64,000 nt of DNA from Rebecca billardiae RCC1528 (lineage: Eukaryota > Haptophyta), in assembly GCA_965240325.2 (NCBI GenBank), contig OZ251234.1, positions 1,674,001 to 1,738,000 of the forward strand. The letters run 5' to 3'. The position numbers and the translations under genes are program-made. Position 1 is the first letter of the stretch, and every line of letters starts with the position of its first letter. Positions 11,601 through 19,831 of the stretch are shown here, in pieces. The notes under the pieces are model-generated. The model was not told where the DNA came from and did not search any database. It worked only from the letters and a program-made list of their open reading frames with translations.

Positions 11601-11880
11601 CGTCTCGACCTCGACGCGCAACTTCCCCAACCGGCTGGGCAAGGGCGCCAACGTGTACCTCGCCTCCGCCGAGCTCGCCGCGGTCGCCTCGATCCTCGGC
11701 CGGCTGCCCACGCCGGACGAGTACATGTCGTACATGAAGGACCTCGACGCGACCGCCGCGGACACGTACCGCTACCTCAACTTCGACCAGGTGCCCTCGT
11801 TTGTCGACAAGGCGGCCGGCGTCGAGCTCTCCAAGGAGGTGCTCGAGGAGGCGCGCAAGCTGCAGTCCAAGATGAACTGA
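8637..11880 (+). CDS. Aconitate hydratase, bacterial AcnB type, predicted mitochondrial
   Basis: This [4Fe-4S] enzyme interconverts citrate and isocitrate. Inferred exons 8637-8731, 8800-10678, 10808-10868 and 11147-11880 give 922 residues; every junction keeps frame. The body aligns end to end with E. coli AcnB from memory: [76 protein letters not shown] and [20 protein letters not shown]. The three cluster cysteines are Cys755 ([14 protein letters not shown]), Cys814 and Cys817 ([11 protein letters not shown]), with the same spacing as in E. coli. The nearest in-frame ATG to the body (8900) would cut off conserved N-terminal residues. The ATG at 8637 plus a 68-bp intron instead gives an Arg-rich leader of about 50 residues typical of mitochondrial targeting. 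The family is certain; the first exon is inferred. Confidence 0.93.
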
Positions 11881-12367
11881 GCGCCGGGCCCCGCGCCGTG
11901 CTCGGCGGGGTAGGCGTGCCTGCTGCCCGTCCCGCTTGGGGTCACTGATCACGATGGCATCCGATCGAATTACGTCCTGTGATCCTGTCGTCCATGACGT
12001 GCTGAGGGCTGAGGCCGCTGAGGGCAGAGCCGGCCCGGCGTGACGTCGGGGTGACGCGCGGCGCTAGCACGTGCCACGTCACTGGCACGTGTGAACTGTG
12101 ATGACGTGCGGACCACGTCGCAGCGCGCCTCCGACCCGCGTCATCACTCACATCCGAGGACTCAGTCATCATCTGGCATAGACGCATACTGTACGGCATG
12201 CAGTATTAGTCTGCCTGAGCATAGACCACGAGTATCATACAGTTTACTAAGAATAGGAGACGCACACAGCTCAGGCAACAGTACAGTTTGTAACTAAGAA
12301 TAAGAGGCGCACACAGCGGCGAGATTGAACATTACGGTACGGTACGACAGCATGCGCGCATTCAACG
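11881..12367. other. Intergenic region with a short direct repeat
   Basis: This spacer lies between aconitase and the MFS-like gene. A pair of about 32-bp direct repeats lies at 12239-12271 and 12282-12315, both containing ACTAAGAATA and GCGCACACAGC-like blocks. No ORF of interest is seen. It must hold the promoter of the downstream gene. Confidence 0.5.
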
Positions 12368-14119
12368 ATGGCGTCAGACCAGGAGATGCGCGCGGTCTTC
12401 GATCCGGGCGACCTTCTGATGAGCGCCGGCTCAGCCAAGCGTGACGGGTTCGTGGCCGTTCGACTGGCGCTTCTAGGCTTCATGTACTACTCGTCCGTCT
12501 ACTTCATCCGCATGGCCATCTTTGCTGGATCGTGGCGCGACGAGTGCTTGCCGGGCGGCGCGGACTTCAAGGCAGCGATCGGGGTGGCGTCATTCCTCGG
12601 CTACTTGTCCGGAAAGCCTTTTGCGCTGCTCATCACCTCGAAGCTGCCGTATAACCGGCTTCGAACAGCTCACGTCGCCGTGATCGTGATCTCTGGCTCG
12701 TGCTCGGCCGCGGTCGGCTTGCTGCCGCCGGTGGGCGGCGTACTCCTGTACGCGCTGTCAACCAGCGCGCTGGCGCCCGCGTGGGGGCTGCTCATGCGCT
12801 GCCTCGAAGGGCGTGCGCGCACGGAGGCGATCGCTGCGTTCGTCTCGCTCTCGTGGATCGGCGTCTCTGGCGTGGTGAAGGCGATCGGCAGGTCGATGCT
12901 CGACGCCGGCCTCTCGGAGCGGCAGATGGTGATGGCGTGCGCTGCGATCGGCGTGCTGGGCGGGTGCACGAGCGCCGTGCTGCTGTCCTTGCAGGCGGCG
13001 CCGTCCGCCATCGACCGGCATCACTGCGGGCACCGACTGCACGCCGCCTCCGCCCGCTCCGAGCTGCGCCGCGTCTTCAGCAACCACGGCATCGGCATCG
13101 TGCCGTGCATCATGGCCTACGTCATTTCGGGCGTGCTGCGAATCATCCGCGACTACTGGCAGCCAGAGCTGCTCGGCGCGCTGGGCGTGTGCGACCCGTT
13201 CGCGATGGCCGAGTCGGAGATGGGGCTCAGCGTGCTCGTGCTTGGCTTGCTGGCCATGCTCTCCGCCGTGCGGGACAGCCTGACCGCCCTCCGGCTGATG
13301 TGCGCGCTGGGGCTCGCGGGCTTTGCGCTGGTGGGAGGGCTCACGCTGCTGTGGCGCGCTGGCCTGCTGGATGGCTTCCAGTGGCTCACAGGGATGGGGT
13401 TTGGGGTGTTCCTCGCGTACACGCCCCCGGCCACGGTACTGTACGACAGGCTGTTCGCCGCCGCACGGGAGGACCTCACCAGCACGCCGTTGGTCGTCCT
13501 GGGAGACGCTGCCGGGAGCCTCTTCAGCGCGGTCGTGCTGTCCTGGCTCATGATGGTGCGGCGCGAGGCGGGCGGCGATGGTGGGGCGTGCGCGGCAGCG
13601 GGCGCGCGGGAGGCCGCGGCACCTGGCAGCCCGCCGCCCCCGCCCGCCCCGCCCGCGCCGGCGGCGCTGGAGGCTGGGACGGCGCCATGCCCAGGCGCGG
13701 ACGAGACCATGCTCCGCATCTTCGTGCAGGTCGTGCTGCTCGGCTCCGCGTGCTCCTTCGTGCTGTCGTGCGCCGCCGCCGTCTCGTTTGACGTCACGGT
13801 GCGCAGGAGTCGCCGGCGGGCTGCCGCCCGGCGGCAGCGTTCGGGTGCGTCAAATGCCACCGAGCTCGCTGCGGTGCCGAGCCACGACCAGCCCGAATCT
13901 GGGGACGATGGGCTCGCCCCTGAGGCGCTGCTGCCTGTGGCTGCGCTCGAGGAGCTGAGGACAGCGAGCAGTCACCACCTGACCTATCGGCATCGCAACA
14001 CAGCGCCGCTGCCATCAAATGGCAGCGCCGCTGCAGCGGCCAATGATGCCCTGTCGTCCGTGCCAGAGCCTGCGCCGGCGGCGGCGCCGGGGGCAAGTCC
14101 GCGGCAACAAACCGCTTGA
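12368..14119 (+). CDS. MFS-like multi-pass membrane protein (DUF5690-like)
   Basis: One uninterrupted 583-residue frame starts at the ATG at 12368. About ten to twelve hydrophobic segments are visible, for example near residues 34-50, 72-90, 97-112, 115-135, 180-200, 235-255, 280-300, 310-330, 335-360, 375-395 and 455-478. The block FKAAIGVASFLGYLSGKPFA resembles the conserved N-terminal part of DUF5690 proteins, which look like major-facilitator transporters of unknown substrate. The loop before the last helix is Pro/Ala-rich, and the C-terminal ~110 residues are cytosolic and low-complexity. It is convergent with the next gene. Transporter topology is likely; the substrate is unknown. Confidence 0.75.
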   Translation: MASDQEMRAVFDPGDLLMSAGSAKRDGFVAVRLALLGFMYYSSVYFIRMAIFAGSWRDECLPGGADFKAAIGVASFLGYLSGKPFALLITSKLPYNRLRTAHVAVIVISGSCSAAVGLLPPVGGVLLYALSTSALAPAWGLLMRCLEGRARTEAIAAFVSLSWIGVSGVVKAIGRSMLDAGLSERQMVMACAAIGVLGGCTSAVLLSLQAAPSAIDRHHCGHRLHAASARSELRRVFSNHGIGIVPCIMAYVISGVLRIIRDYWQPELLGALGVCDPFAMAESEMGLSVLVLGLLAMLSAVRDSLTALRLMCALGLAGFALVGGLTLLWRAGLLDGFQWLTGMGFGVFLAYTPPATVLYDRLFAAAREDLTSTPLVVLGDAAGSLFSAVVLSWLMMVRREAGGDGGACAAAGAREAAAPGSPPPPPAPPAPAALEAGTAPCPGADETMLRIFVQVVLLGSACSFVLSCAAAVSFDVTVRRSRRRAAARRQRSGASNATELAAVPSHDQPESGDDGLAPEALLPVAALEELRTASSHHLTYRHRNTAPLPSNGSAAAAANDALSSVPEPAPAAAPGASPRQQTA

Positions 14120-14503
14120 CACACTCACAGCTGAGCCAGTCGTGATGCAGCAGCACTTGCACATCGGACTGCTGTGACAGTGTCAGTCACAGCGCAGTCG
14201 TCGTAGTGACTATGCGATCGATATATATATATATATATTAAGCAGGTCTCGTCAGGTCCGCCGTCGCCGAGTAGCTCACGGAGTAGCGCTATACTTTAAG
14301 TATATATAGCGCGTAGTCGTGCGCATTGAATCGTCGTCAGCATTATTGTTATTGATGCAGACGACTGCTATAGTAGTAGACAAATAAATAAAACATCACT
14401 CAGCAGGCGCGCGGCAGCACGCACTGTGTCTGTGACTGACGGTCCCATTATTACGACTGTGACCGCGAGTACGAGATGACAATAATGATGTGCGCACAGG
14501 CCA
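14120..14503. other. Tail-to-tail spacer with TA tract
   Basis: This lies between two convergent genes. It holds an AT tract at 14220-14240 and the imperfect AT-rich palindrome TATACTTTAAGTATATATA near 14289. No coding signal is seen. It probably contains both 3' ends. Confidence 0.5.
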
Positions 14504-15829
14504 TCACTTGAAGTAGCCAATGGCCGACGCGTTCCAGCGCATGGTGGGCCCGGACGGGCCCACCAGGTTGTTCTCCGGGACGCGCTGCAGCTGCCTGTAG
14601 TAGACGGCGTTTGCTCGCACCGCTCTCTCGAGCGCGTCTGCGGGCGGTGTGGCCCACGCGGCCGCGAGCTCTTGGCTCGCGCCCCACGCGTGTGGTTGGT
14701 CGGGCGGGCGGCGGACGCAGCGGCCGGCATGCAGGAACCGCTTCAGCTCGTCGGCGACGCCGTCACGCTCGCGCGTGACCGTGATCGCCTCGGCCATCCC
14801 GAGCAGCGGGAACGTGTAGCGATACGCCTGGTTCACCTCACGGCCGCGTCGGTGGAAGATGACCATGTGGCCTCCCGCCTTGGCCGCAAGCCATGCGCCG
14901 CCGCCCTGCACGGCGACGGTGCAGCCGGCGAGGCCAATCAGCGCGAGCTGCAGCGCGTTGTACCCCGCCGACGCCATATCTTCGCCGAGGCTCTCTGAGA
15001 GGTCCTCCATGATAAACACCTTTCCCGCCCACGTACTGCCCCGGCGCGCGATCCGGCGCCGAATCATATCCTTGTCGCCGAAGCTGTGCGGGCGCTGCGA
15101 GTCCTCCACCACGCCCTTGAGCTTTGAGCCGCTCACGCGGCTATACACGAGGGTGCCACCCGCTGCGACGACCAATTCCGCCAGGCGCTCGAGCTCCGGT
15201 ACCGAGATGAAGTTCACCGGCGGAACTGTCCATTCTTCGGTGAACTTGTTGAAGACGAGGACGAGCGGCCGCCGCCGATCGAAGGGCCAGCTCAGCTTGC
15301 TGCCAAGCGTGAGGTAGTTGTGCTCCCACGTGGGCGGACTGATCCACGTCGGAGGAACCGTCGCCCATCGGCCCTTCGCGCGCCCGCTATCCTGGAACGC
15401 CGGCGAGAACACCGTGCCGTTCAGCTCGGCAAAGTCTGGGTCGCTTCTGTCGAGGTCGTGCCAAACCTGCTCCGCAGGTGGCACTGTGTGTTTTCGCTTG
15501 CACGTGTCCGCGTTGCGGTAGAGGCCCGTGAACCAGAAGAGCGGCCCCGTCATACCGCAGCCGTGCACGGAGCGCAGCCGGCCGGTCAGCTCGTGGTAGA
15601 ACGCAATCCCGTCGATGCCGCCGGCCTCGATCCCAAACTCCTGCCTGCAGTAGATCCCAATTGTGGGCGGTGGAATGAGGCTTGGGACGGGGCGCGGGTC
15701 GAGGAGCTGCAGATCAACGCCTGGCACGTACGTCTGCAGCCGCAGCATGCGCTGCCAGAGGAGCAGCGTCGCCAAGCGTTGCATCGCAGAGCTACTGCTG
15801 TTTCCGCGCAGGTCGTCGGTCGCCGCCAT
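14504..15829 (-). CDS. Glycosyltransferase-like protein of unknown specificity
   Basis: The frame gives 441 residues from the first ATG at 15829; a longer frame would need a TTG start. The middle holds PLVLVFNKFTEEWTVPPVNF followed by ISVPELERLAELVVAAGG. The C-terminal third holds YNALQLALIGLAGCTVAVQG, GGAWLAAKAGGHMVIFHRRG and an aromatic stretch. From memory, this order (nucleotide-sugar-like Rossmann region, then a VQGGG..L...G loop) is seen in uncharacterised GT-B-like proteins of bacteria and algae. No clear signal peptide or membrane anchor is visible. It is convergent with the MFS-like gene. The gene is convincing, but catalysis is only inferred. Confidence 0.7.
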   Translation of the reverse strand: MAATDDLRGNSSSSAMQRLATLLLWQRMLRLQTYVPGVDLQLLDPRPVPSLIPPPTIGIYCRQEFGIEAGGIDGIAFYHELTGRLRSVHGCGMTGPLFWFTGLYRNADTCKRKHTVPPAEQVWHDLDRSDPDFAELNGTVFSPAFQDSGRAKGRWATVPPTWISPPTWEHNYLTLGSKLSWPFDRRRPLVLVFNKFTEEWTVPPVNFISVPELERLAELVVAAGGTLVYSRVSGSKLKGVVEDSQRPHSFGDKDMIRRRIARRGSTWAGKVFIMEDLSESLGEDMASAGYNALQLALIGLAGCTVAVQGGGAWLAAKAGGHMVIFHRRGREVNQAYRYTFPLLGMAEAITVTRERDGVADELKRFLHAGRCVRRPPDQPHAWGASQELAAAWATPPADALERAVRANAVYYRQLQRVPENNLVGPSGPTMRWNASAIGYFK

Positions 15830-16550
15830 GCTCGTCGATGACGAGATGCGTCGCCCAATCAACCCACGTTGACGTACCGCACGCTCGGATACAGTACGAG
15901 TCGAAATAGTACTACTAGTACGTGCACCGCCCGCGCGCCGCCGGGTGCGCCCGCGCGAACGAGCCCACCAGTGGCCGGCTTGGCCGGGGCGGGCTGCTTG
16001 GTGCCCGATGCGTCTGCAGGAGTGAGCAGGACCTCATTACCACTCACCAGTCTCCAAGTCGGGGAGTGGGCAACAGCCGGGCTTTCCGGACGAAGTACGT
16101 TTCAAGTCTCGCGCCCGGACGTGTGCAGGCACCAGCTACCGCCCTTGCACCAGCTGTGACCAGGTCTCTCCGCGCACCACCCTTTCCGCGGCTGCGCGCA
16201 AGGGACTCCCTTGGCTGCGGTCGCGGGACCATAAAGGATGGCCGCTTCTGAACCTGTGATGGAGGCCTGCCCGCACGCGCCCGTGCGCGGCGAGGGGTGG
16301 AGTGCGAGGATGACGGGCGCCGGGTTCGCCTCGAGAGGGTCGATAAGCCCCCCGCCCAAGCGAGGGCCGCCCCCTCAGTCGGCCTCTCCGCGTCGCGCGC
16401 GTCGTCGGCGCGCGGGTGCTTTCGAGCCCTTGTGAAGGCACGCCGAGGTAAGAGTGGTCGCCACAGCGGCGGCGGCCACTGGCGAGCACCCGCCAAGCTC
16501 TCGCATTTTTCTCAGTTCTTCAAGAACTGATTTGTTCTGCTCAAGTCTAC
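15830..16550. other. Intergenic region upstream of the minisatellite
   Basis: Mixed-composition DNA with only short overlapping frames and no domain similarity. It contains the 5' flank of the glycosyltransferase-like gene. Confidence 0.45.
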
Positions 16551-17220
16551 AAACTTCGGCGAGTCCAACTACTACTAACTTCGGCAAGTCCAACTACTAC
16601 TAACTTCGGCGAGTCCAACTACTACTAACTTCGGCGAGTCCAACTACTACTAACCTCGGCGAGTCCAACTACTACTAACCTCGGCGAGTCCAACTACTAC
16701 TAACTTCGGCGAGTCCAACTACTACTAACTTCGGCGAGTCCAACTAGCACTAACTTCGGCGAGTCCAACTACTACTAACTTCGGCGAGTCAACTAAGATA
16801 CTACTAACTTCAGCGAGTCCAACTACTACTAACTTCGGCGAGTCCAACTACTACTAACTTCGGCAAGTCCAACTACTACTAACTTCGGCGAGTCCAACTA
16901 CTACTACTAATTTCGGCGAGTCCAACTAAATACTAACTTCGGCGAGTCCAACTACTACTAACTTCGGCGAGTCCAACTACTACTAACTTCGGCGAGTCCA
17001 ACTACTACTAACTTCGGGGAGTCCAACTACTACTACTAACTTCGGCGAGTCCAACTACTACTAACTTCGGCGAGTCCAACTACTACTAACTTCGGCGAGT
17101 CCAACTACTACTAACTCAGGCGAGTCCAACTACTACTAACTTCGGCGAGTCCAACTACTACCAACTTCGGCGAGTCCAACTACTACCAACTCAGGCGAGT
17201 CCAACTACTACTAACTTCGG
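16551..17220. repeat. 25-bp minisatellite, about 26 copies
   Basis: The unit is CTTCGGCGAGTCC followed by AACTACTACTAA. I count about 26 copies of GAGTCC or AAGTCC at near-25-bp spacing. Variants include CTCAGG or CCTCGG for CTTCGG, three-base CTA insertions, and TACCAAC near the right end. Most copies contain TACTAAC. The array has no spacers of differing sequence, so it is not a CRISPR. It ends about 415 bp before the glutaredoxin-DUF547 start. Confidence 0.95.
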
Positions 17221-17634
17221 CCACAACATCATCCACCAGCTGCTGACCAAGAACAGGCTACACCATCGTCCACCATGACCTGCCTCTGACCAAGTAGGCG
17301 ACGACATCATCCGCACCAGCTGCTGACCAAGTAGGGGACGGCCTGGCCGACGCCAACATGCTCACTCGCCTTTGATTTCGTACCCATGCACTTCCTGGTG
17401 GGCCTGACGACGTCCGGACGACGACAACAACGACATCCGCCATGGGGACCAACATCAACGCGCTCACACCACTGCCACTGCTGCAAGCTTCGACCAGTAC
17501 CACTACAGACGAATCAGGAGAGCTGCGCCCTCGTGCCTGTGTCTTTAAATCATAGAATTGGTACACTACCACTCTTACCGCTCGGCGTGCCTTCACCTTC
17601 GGTACCAGACGTGGCGCGAAGCGGTCATCCTTTC
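17221..17634. other. 5' flank of the glutaredoxin-DUF547 gene
   Basis: The reading frame is open through part of this region but has no conserved sequence and ordinary intergenic composition. A short imperfect duplication (CAGCTGCTGACCAAG at about 17239 and 17319) is visible. Likely promoter and 5' UTR. Confidence 0.45.
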
Positions 17635-19035
17635 ATGGCGGGATGGCGCCCGGCCGTGCTCTTGCTCGCAGCGGTGGCATGCCCCTGGCCACGGAGTGCG
17701 GTGGGAGTGGTGTATCGGGCGAAGGCGTCGCCCATCGCTGACACTGCCTTCGCATGCCGTTCCAAGCACGTGCGCTCCCCCATCGTGGCGAGCACGGCCA
17801 CGAGCCCGGTGGAAGTGTACTCGACACTTGGCTGCCCGTACTGCGTGCGCGCGAAGAAGACGCTGTCCCAGCTCGGCGTGCCCTACGTCGAGCACGACGT
17901 GACGGGCGACGAGGTGATGCGCGCTGACGTGGCCAAGCGCGCGATGCGCACATCCGTGCCCCAGATCTTCATCGCGGGCACACACCTCGGTGGGTGCGAC
18001 GACCTGCTGGCGGCGGTCGAGAGCGGGAGGCTGGCGGCCATGCTGGAGCCGTTCGGCATCGTGCCGCAGCAGGTCCCTGAGGAGAGCGCGCCGGCAGCAC
18101 CGCTCGTCGACCAGCCTGTCCCGCCCGAGCTCCGGCCGCGCGATGGCATCCTCAACCATCTCGCCCCGCCACCCGGCCCCGACGGTGGCGTCGTGCAGGC
18201 GCGCGGCGCGAGCGAGATCGCCTCCTCGTTGCAGCGGCAGATCCTCGCCCTGTACGACGAGTTCGTCACGCCGGACGGCGCGCGCGTCGACTACGCGAGG
18301 ATGCGCCTCTCCAGCCGCTTCCAAGACTACGTGCGCGCGGCGAGCGAGCTGCGCGCGCTCGCGCACTCTGCGCTCCCGGCATCGCACGGCGCGAGGCTCG
18401 CGTTCTGGCTCAACCTGTACAACGCGCTGGTGATCCACGGCATGGCGGTCGTCGGCACGCCCGCCGGGCGAGAGGAGCGCGGCGCGTTCTACGGCGGATC
18501 GAGTGGCGTGGCGTACGACGTGGGAGGCGCCCGGCTCACCCTCGATGACATCGAGCACGGCATCGTGCGAGGCTCGCCCGCCGGCGACGCGCGCAGCTTT
18601 GCTCCGGAGGACGCGCGCGCGCTGCTTGTGCTGCCGCGCGCGCGCTTCGACGCGCGCATCCACTTTGCGCTCAACTGCGGCGCCAAGTCGTGCCCACCGA
18701 TCAAGATCTACGAGGCCGAGCAGCTCGACTTTGCTCTTGGCCTTGCGGCGCAGGCCTTCTGCGAGAGCACCACACGCGCGGACCCCGTTGAGCGCGTGGT
18801 GGTACTGAGCAAGCTCTTTGATTGGTACGCTGTCGACTTCGGGGGCGGCGAGGGCGGCGACGAGCGGGAGGTGCTCGCGCGTGTCGTCGAGTTTCTCGGC
18901 GCCTCAACGAGCGACGTGAGCATCGCGCTGCGCCAGTTGCTCGCCGATGACGGCGGTCGCGCTGACACGAGCTCAGCATCGCCTATGCGCATCGAGTATG
19001 ACGAGTATGACTGGGGCGCAAACGAGACAGAATGA
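17635..19035 (+). CDS. Secreted or organellar glutaredoxin-DUF547 fusion
   Basis: 466 residues from the ATG at 17635; an upstream in-frame ATG at 17386 would place the hydrophobic leader internally. Residues 1-24 look like a signal peptide, with a basic, Ser-rich stretch after it that could be a plastid transit region. The glutaredoxin domain spans about residues 59-145, with VEVYSTLGCPYCVRAKK (Cys67, Cys70), the SVP loop (TSVPQIFIAG) and the glutathione-binding GG in THLGGCDDL. DUF547 follows at about 215-440, with RLAFWLNLYNALVIHGM and IHFALNCGAKSCPPIKIYE. The glutaredoxin half predicts glutathione-dependent disulfide exchange. DUF547 has no established activity. The acidic tail EYDEYDW is unassigned. 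Confidence 0.88.
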   Translation: MAGWRPAVLLLAAVACPWPRSAVGVVYRAKASPIADTAFACRSKHVRSPIVASTATSPVEVYSTLGCPYCVRAKKTLSQLGVPYVEHDVTGDEVMRADVAKRAMRTSVPQIFIAGTHLGGCDDLLAAVESGRLAAMLEPFGIVPQQVPEESAPAAPLVDQPVPPELRPRDGILNHLAPPPGPDGGVVQARGASEIASSLQRQILALYDEFVTPDGARVDYARMRLSSRFQDYVRAASELRALAHSALPASHGARLAFWLNLYNALVIHGMAVVGTPAGREERGAFYGGSSGVAYDVGGARLTLDDIEHGIVRGSPAGDARSFAPEDARALLVLPRARFDARIHFALNCGAKSCPPIKIYEAEQLDFALGLAAQAFCESTTRADPVERVVVLSKLFDWYAVDFGGGEGGDEREVLARVVEFLGASTSDVSIALRQLLADDGGRADTSSASPMRIEYDEYDWGANETE

Positions 19036-19124
19036 CCAGACCCTGCACTGAGGCGCGCGGTCAGCTCTGCGTCAAGAATAACGCCTGTTGTCGTCCGTGG
19101 GTCGTCAGGACGATTGTCATGCGG

Positions 19125-19245
19125 CGGATACTATATACTTATTATAATATATATATATAGCTATATATAACTCTGATATATATATATATAGTATATATAC
19201 TTACATATACATATATGTATATATATGTATACGTATACATACTTT
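19125..19245. repeat. TA-rich simple-sequence tract
   Basis: Nearly uninterrupted alternating A and T with short self-complementary blocks (ATATATGTATATATATGTAT). Low-complexity DNA just left of an inverted-repeat element. Confidence 0.9.
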
Positions 19246-19261
19246 CATGACGAGTGTACTT

Positions 19262-19831
19262 AATGATTCTCACAACTGGTCGGAATGTGTTTTGAGAACC
19301 GAGATCTGGCCCGTATTCGCTCCTATTGAAATTGACCGGCCCCGAATTCTTGGTTTCGGGGACGCAAATTCGTATGTGCCGCTGACTCGGCTGAGCCTGA
19401 GTGCCGATCCACGTACAAAAATCGGGGCTCCGGCGTTTTCGTATGTCAGGCGCGGAATTCGTATGTGCCCGGCCTCTGTGAGCCCGTCTTGTCAGCCAAT
19501 GGGAGCGTCCGCCTTGTCGTGGGGTTCGTCGGCAGCGAGTGGTGGCACAGAAGGTTGCAACAGACGGTCGCGGTTCAAAGCTCCACGATGGCGGCGGACG
19601 CCTCCGCTCAGAAGACCGCAACATCTCTGAACATATACGAATCTCGTCGGAACAAAAACAAGACATAGGGAAATGGGCGCGAGCCACGGGGCTACATACG
19701 AAAATGAAGGGTCGCAGACGGCCACGAAACACCAGGAAACGAAGATTTGCTTTCCTCTAATCGCAAATAGAGCCCAATTTCCGGACACGCAGATCTCAGC
19801 GTGCAAATTCCGACCAGTTGTGAGAATCATT
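19262..19831. mobile_element. MITE-like element with 25-bp perfect terminal inverted repeats
   Basis: Positions 19262-19286 and 19807-19831 are perfect reverse complements, starting AATGATTCTCACAACTGG. Subterminal blocks (GAGATCTG, GCTC.TATT) also match in inverted orientation. The 570-bp interior holds no transposase frame. TTCGTATGT recurs three times and also appears inverted. I could not define a clean target-site duplication. A non-autonomous DNA transposon is the best reading; a foldback repeat of other origin is possible. Confidence 0.7.

Noticed and set aside
16551-17220. CRISPR array
   Set aside because: Repeats are contiguous with no unique spacers, the genome is eukaryotic and no cas gene is present.
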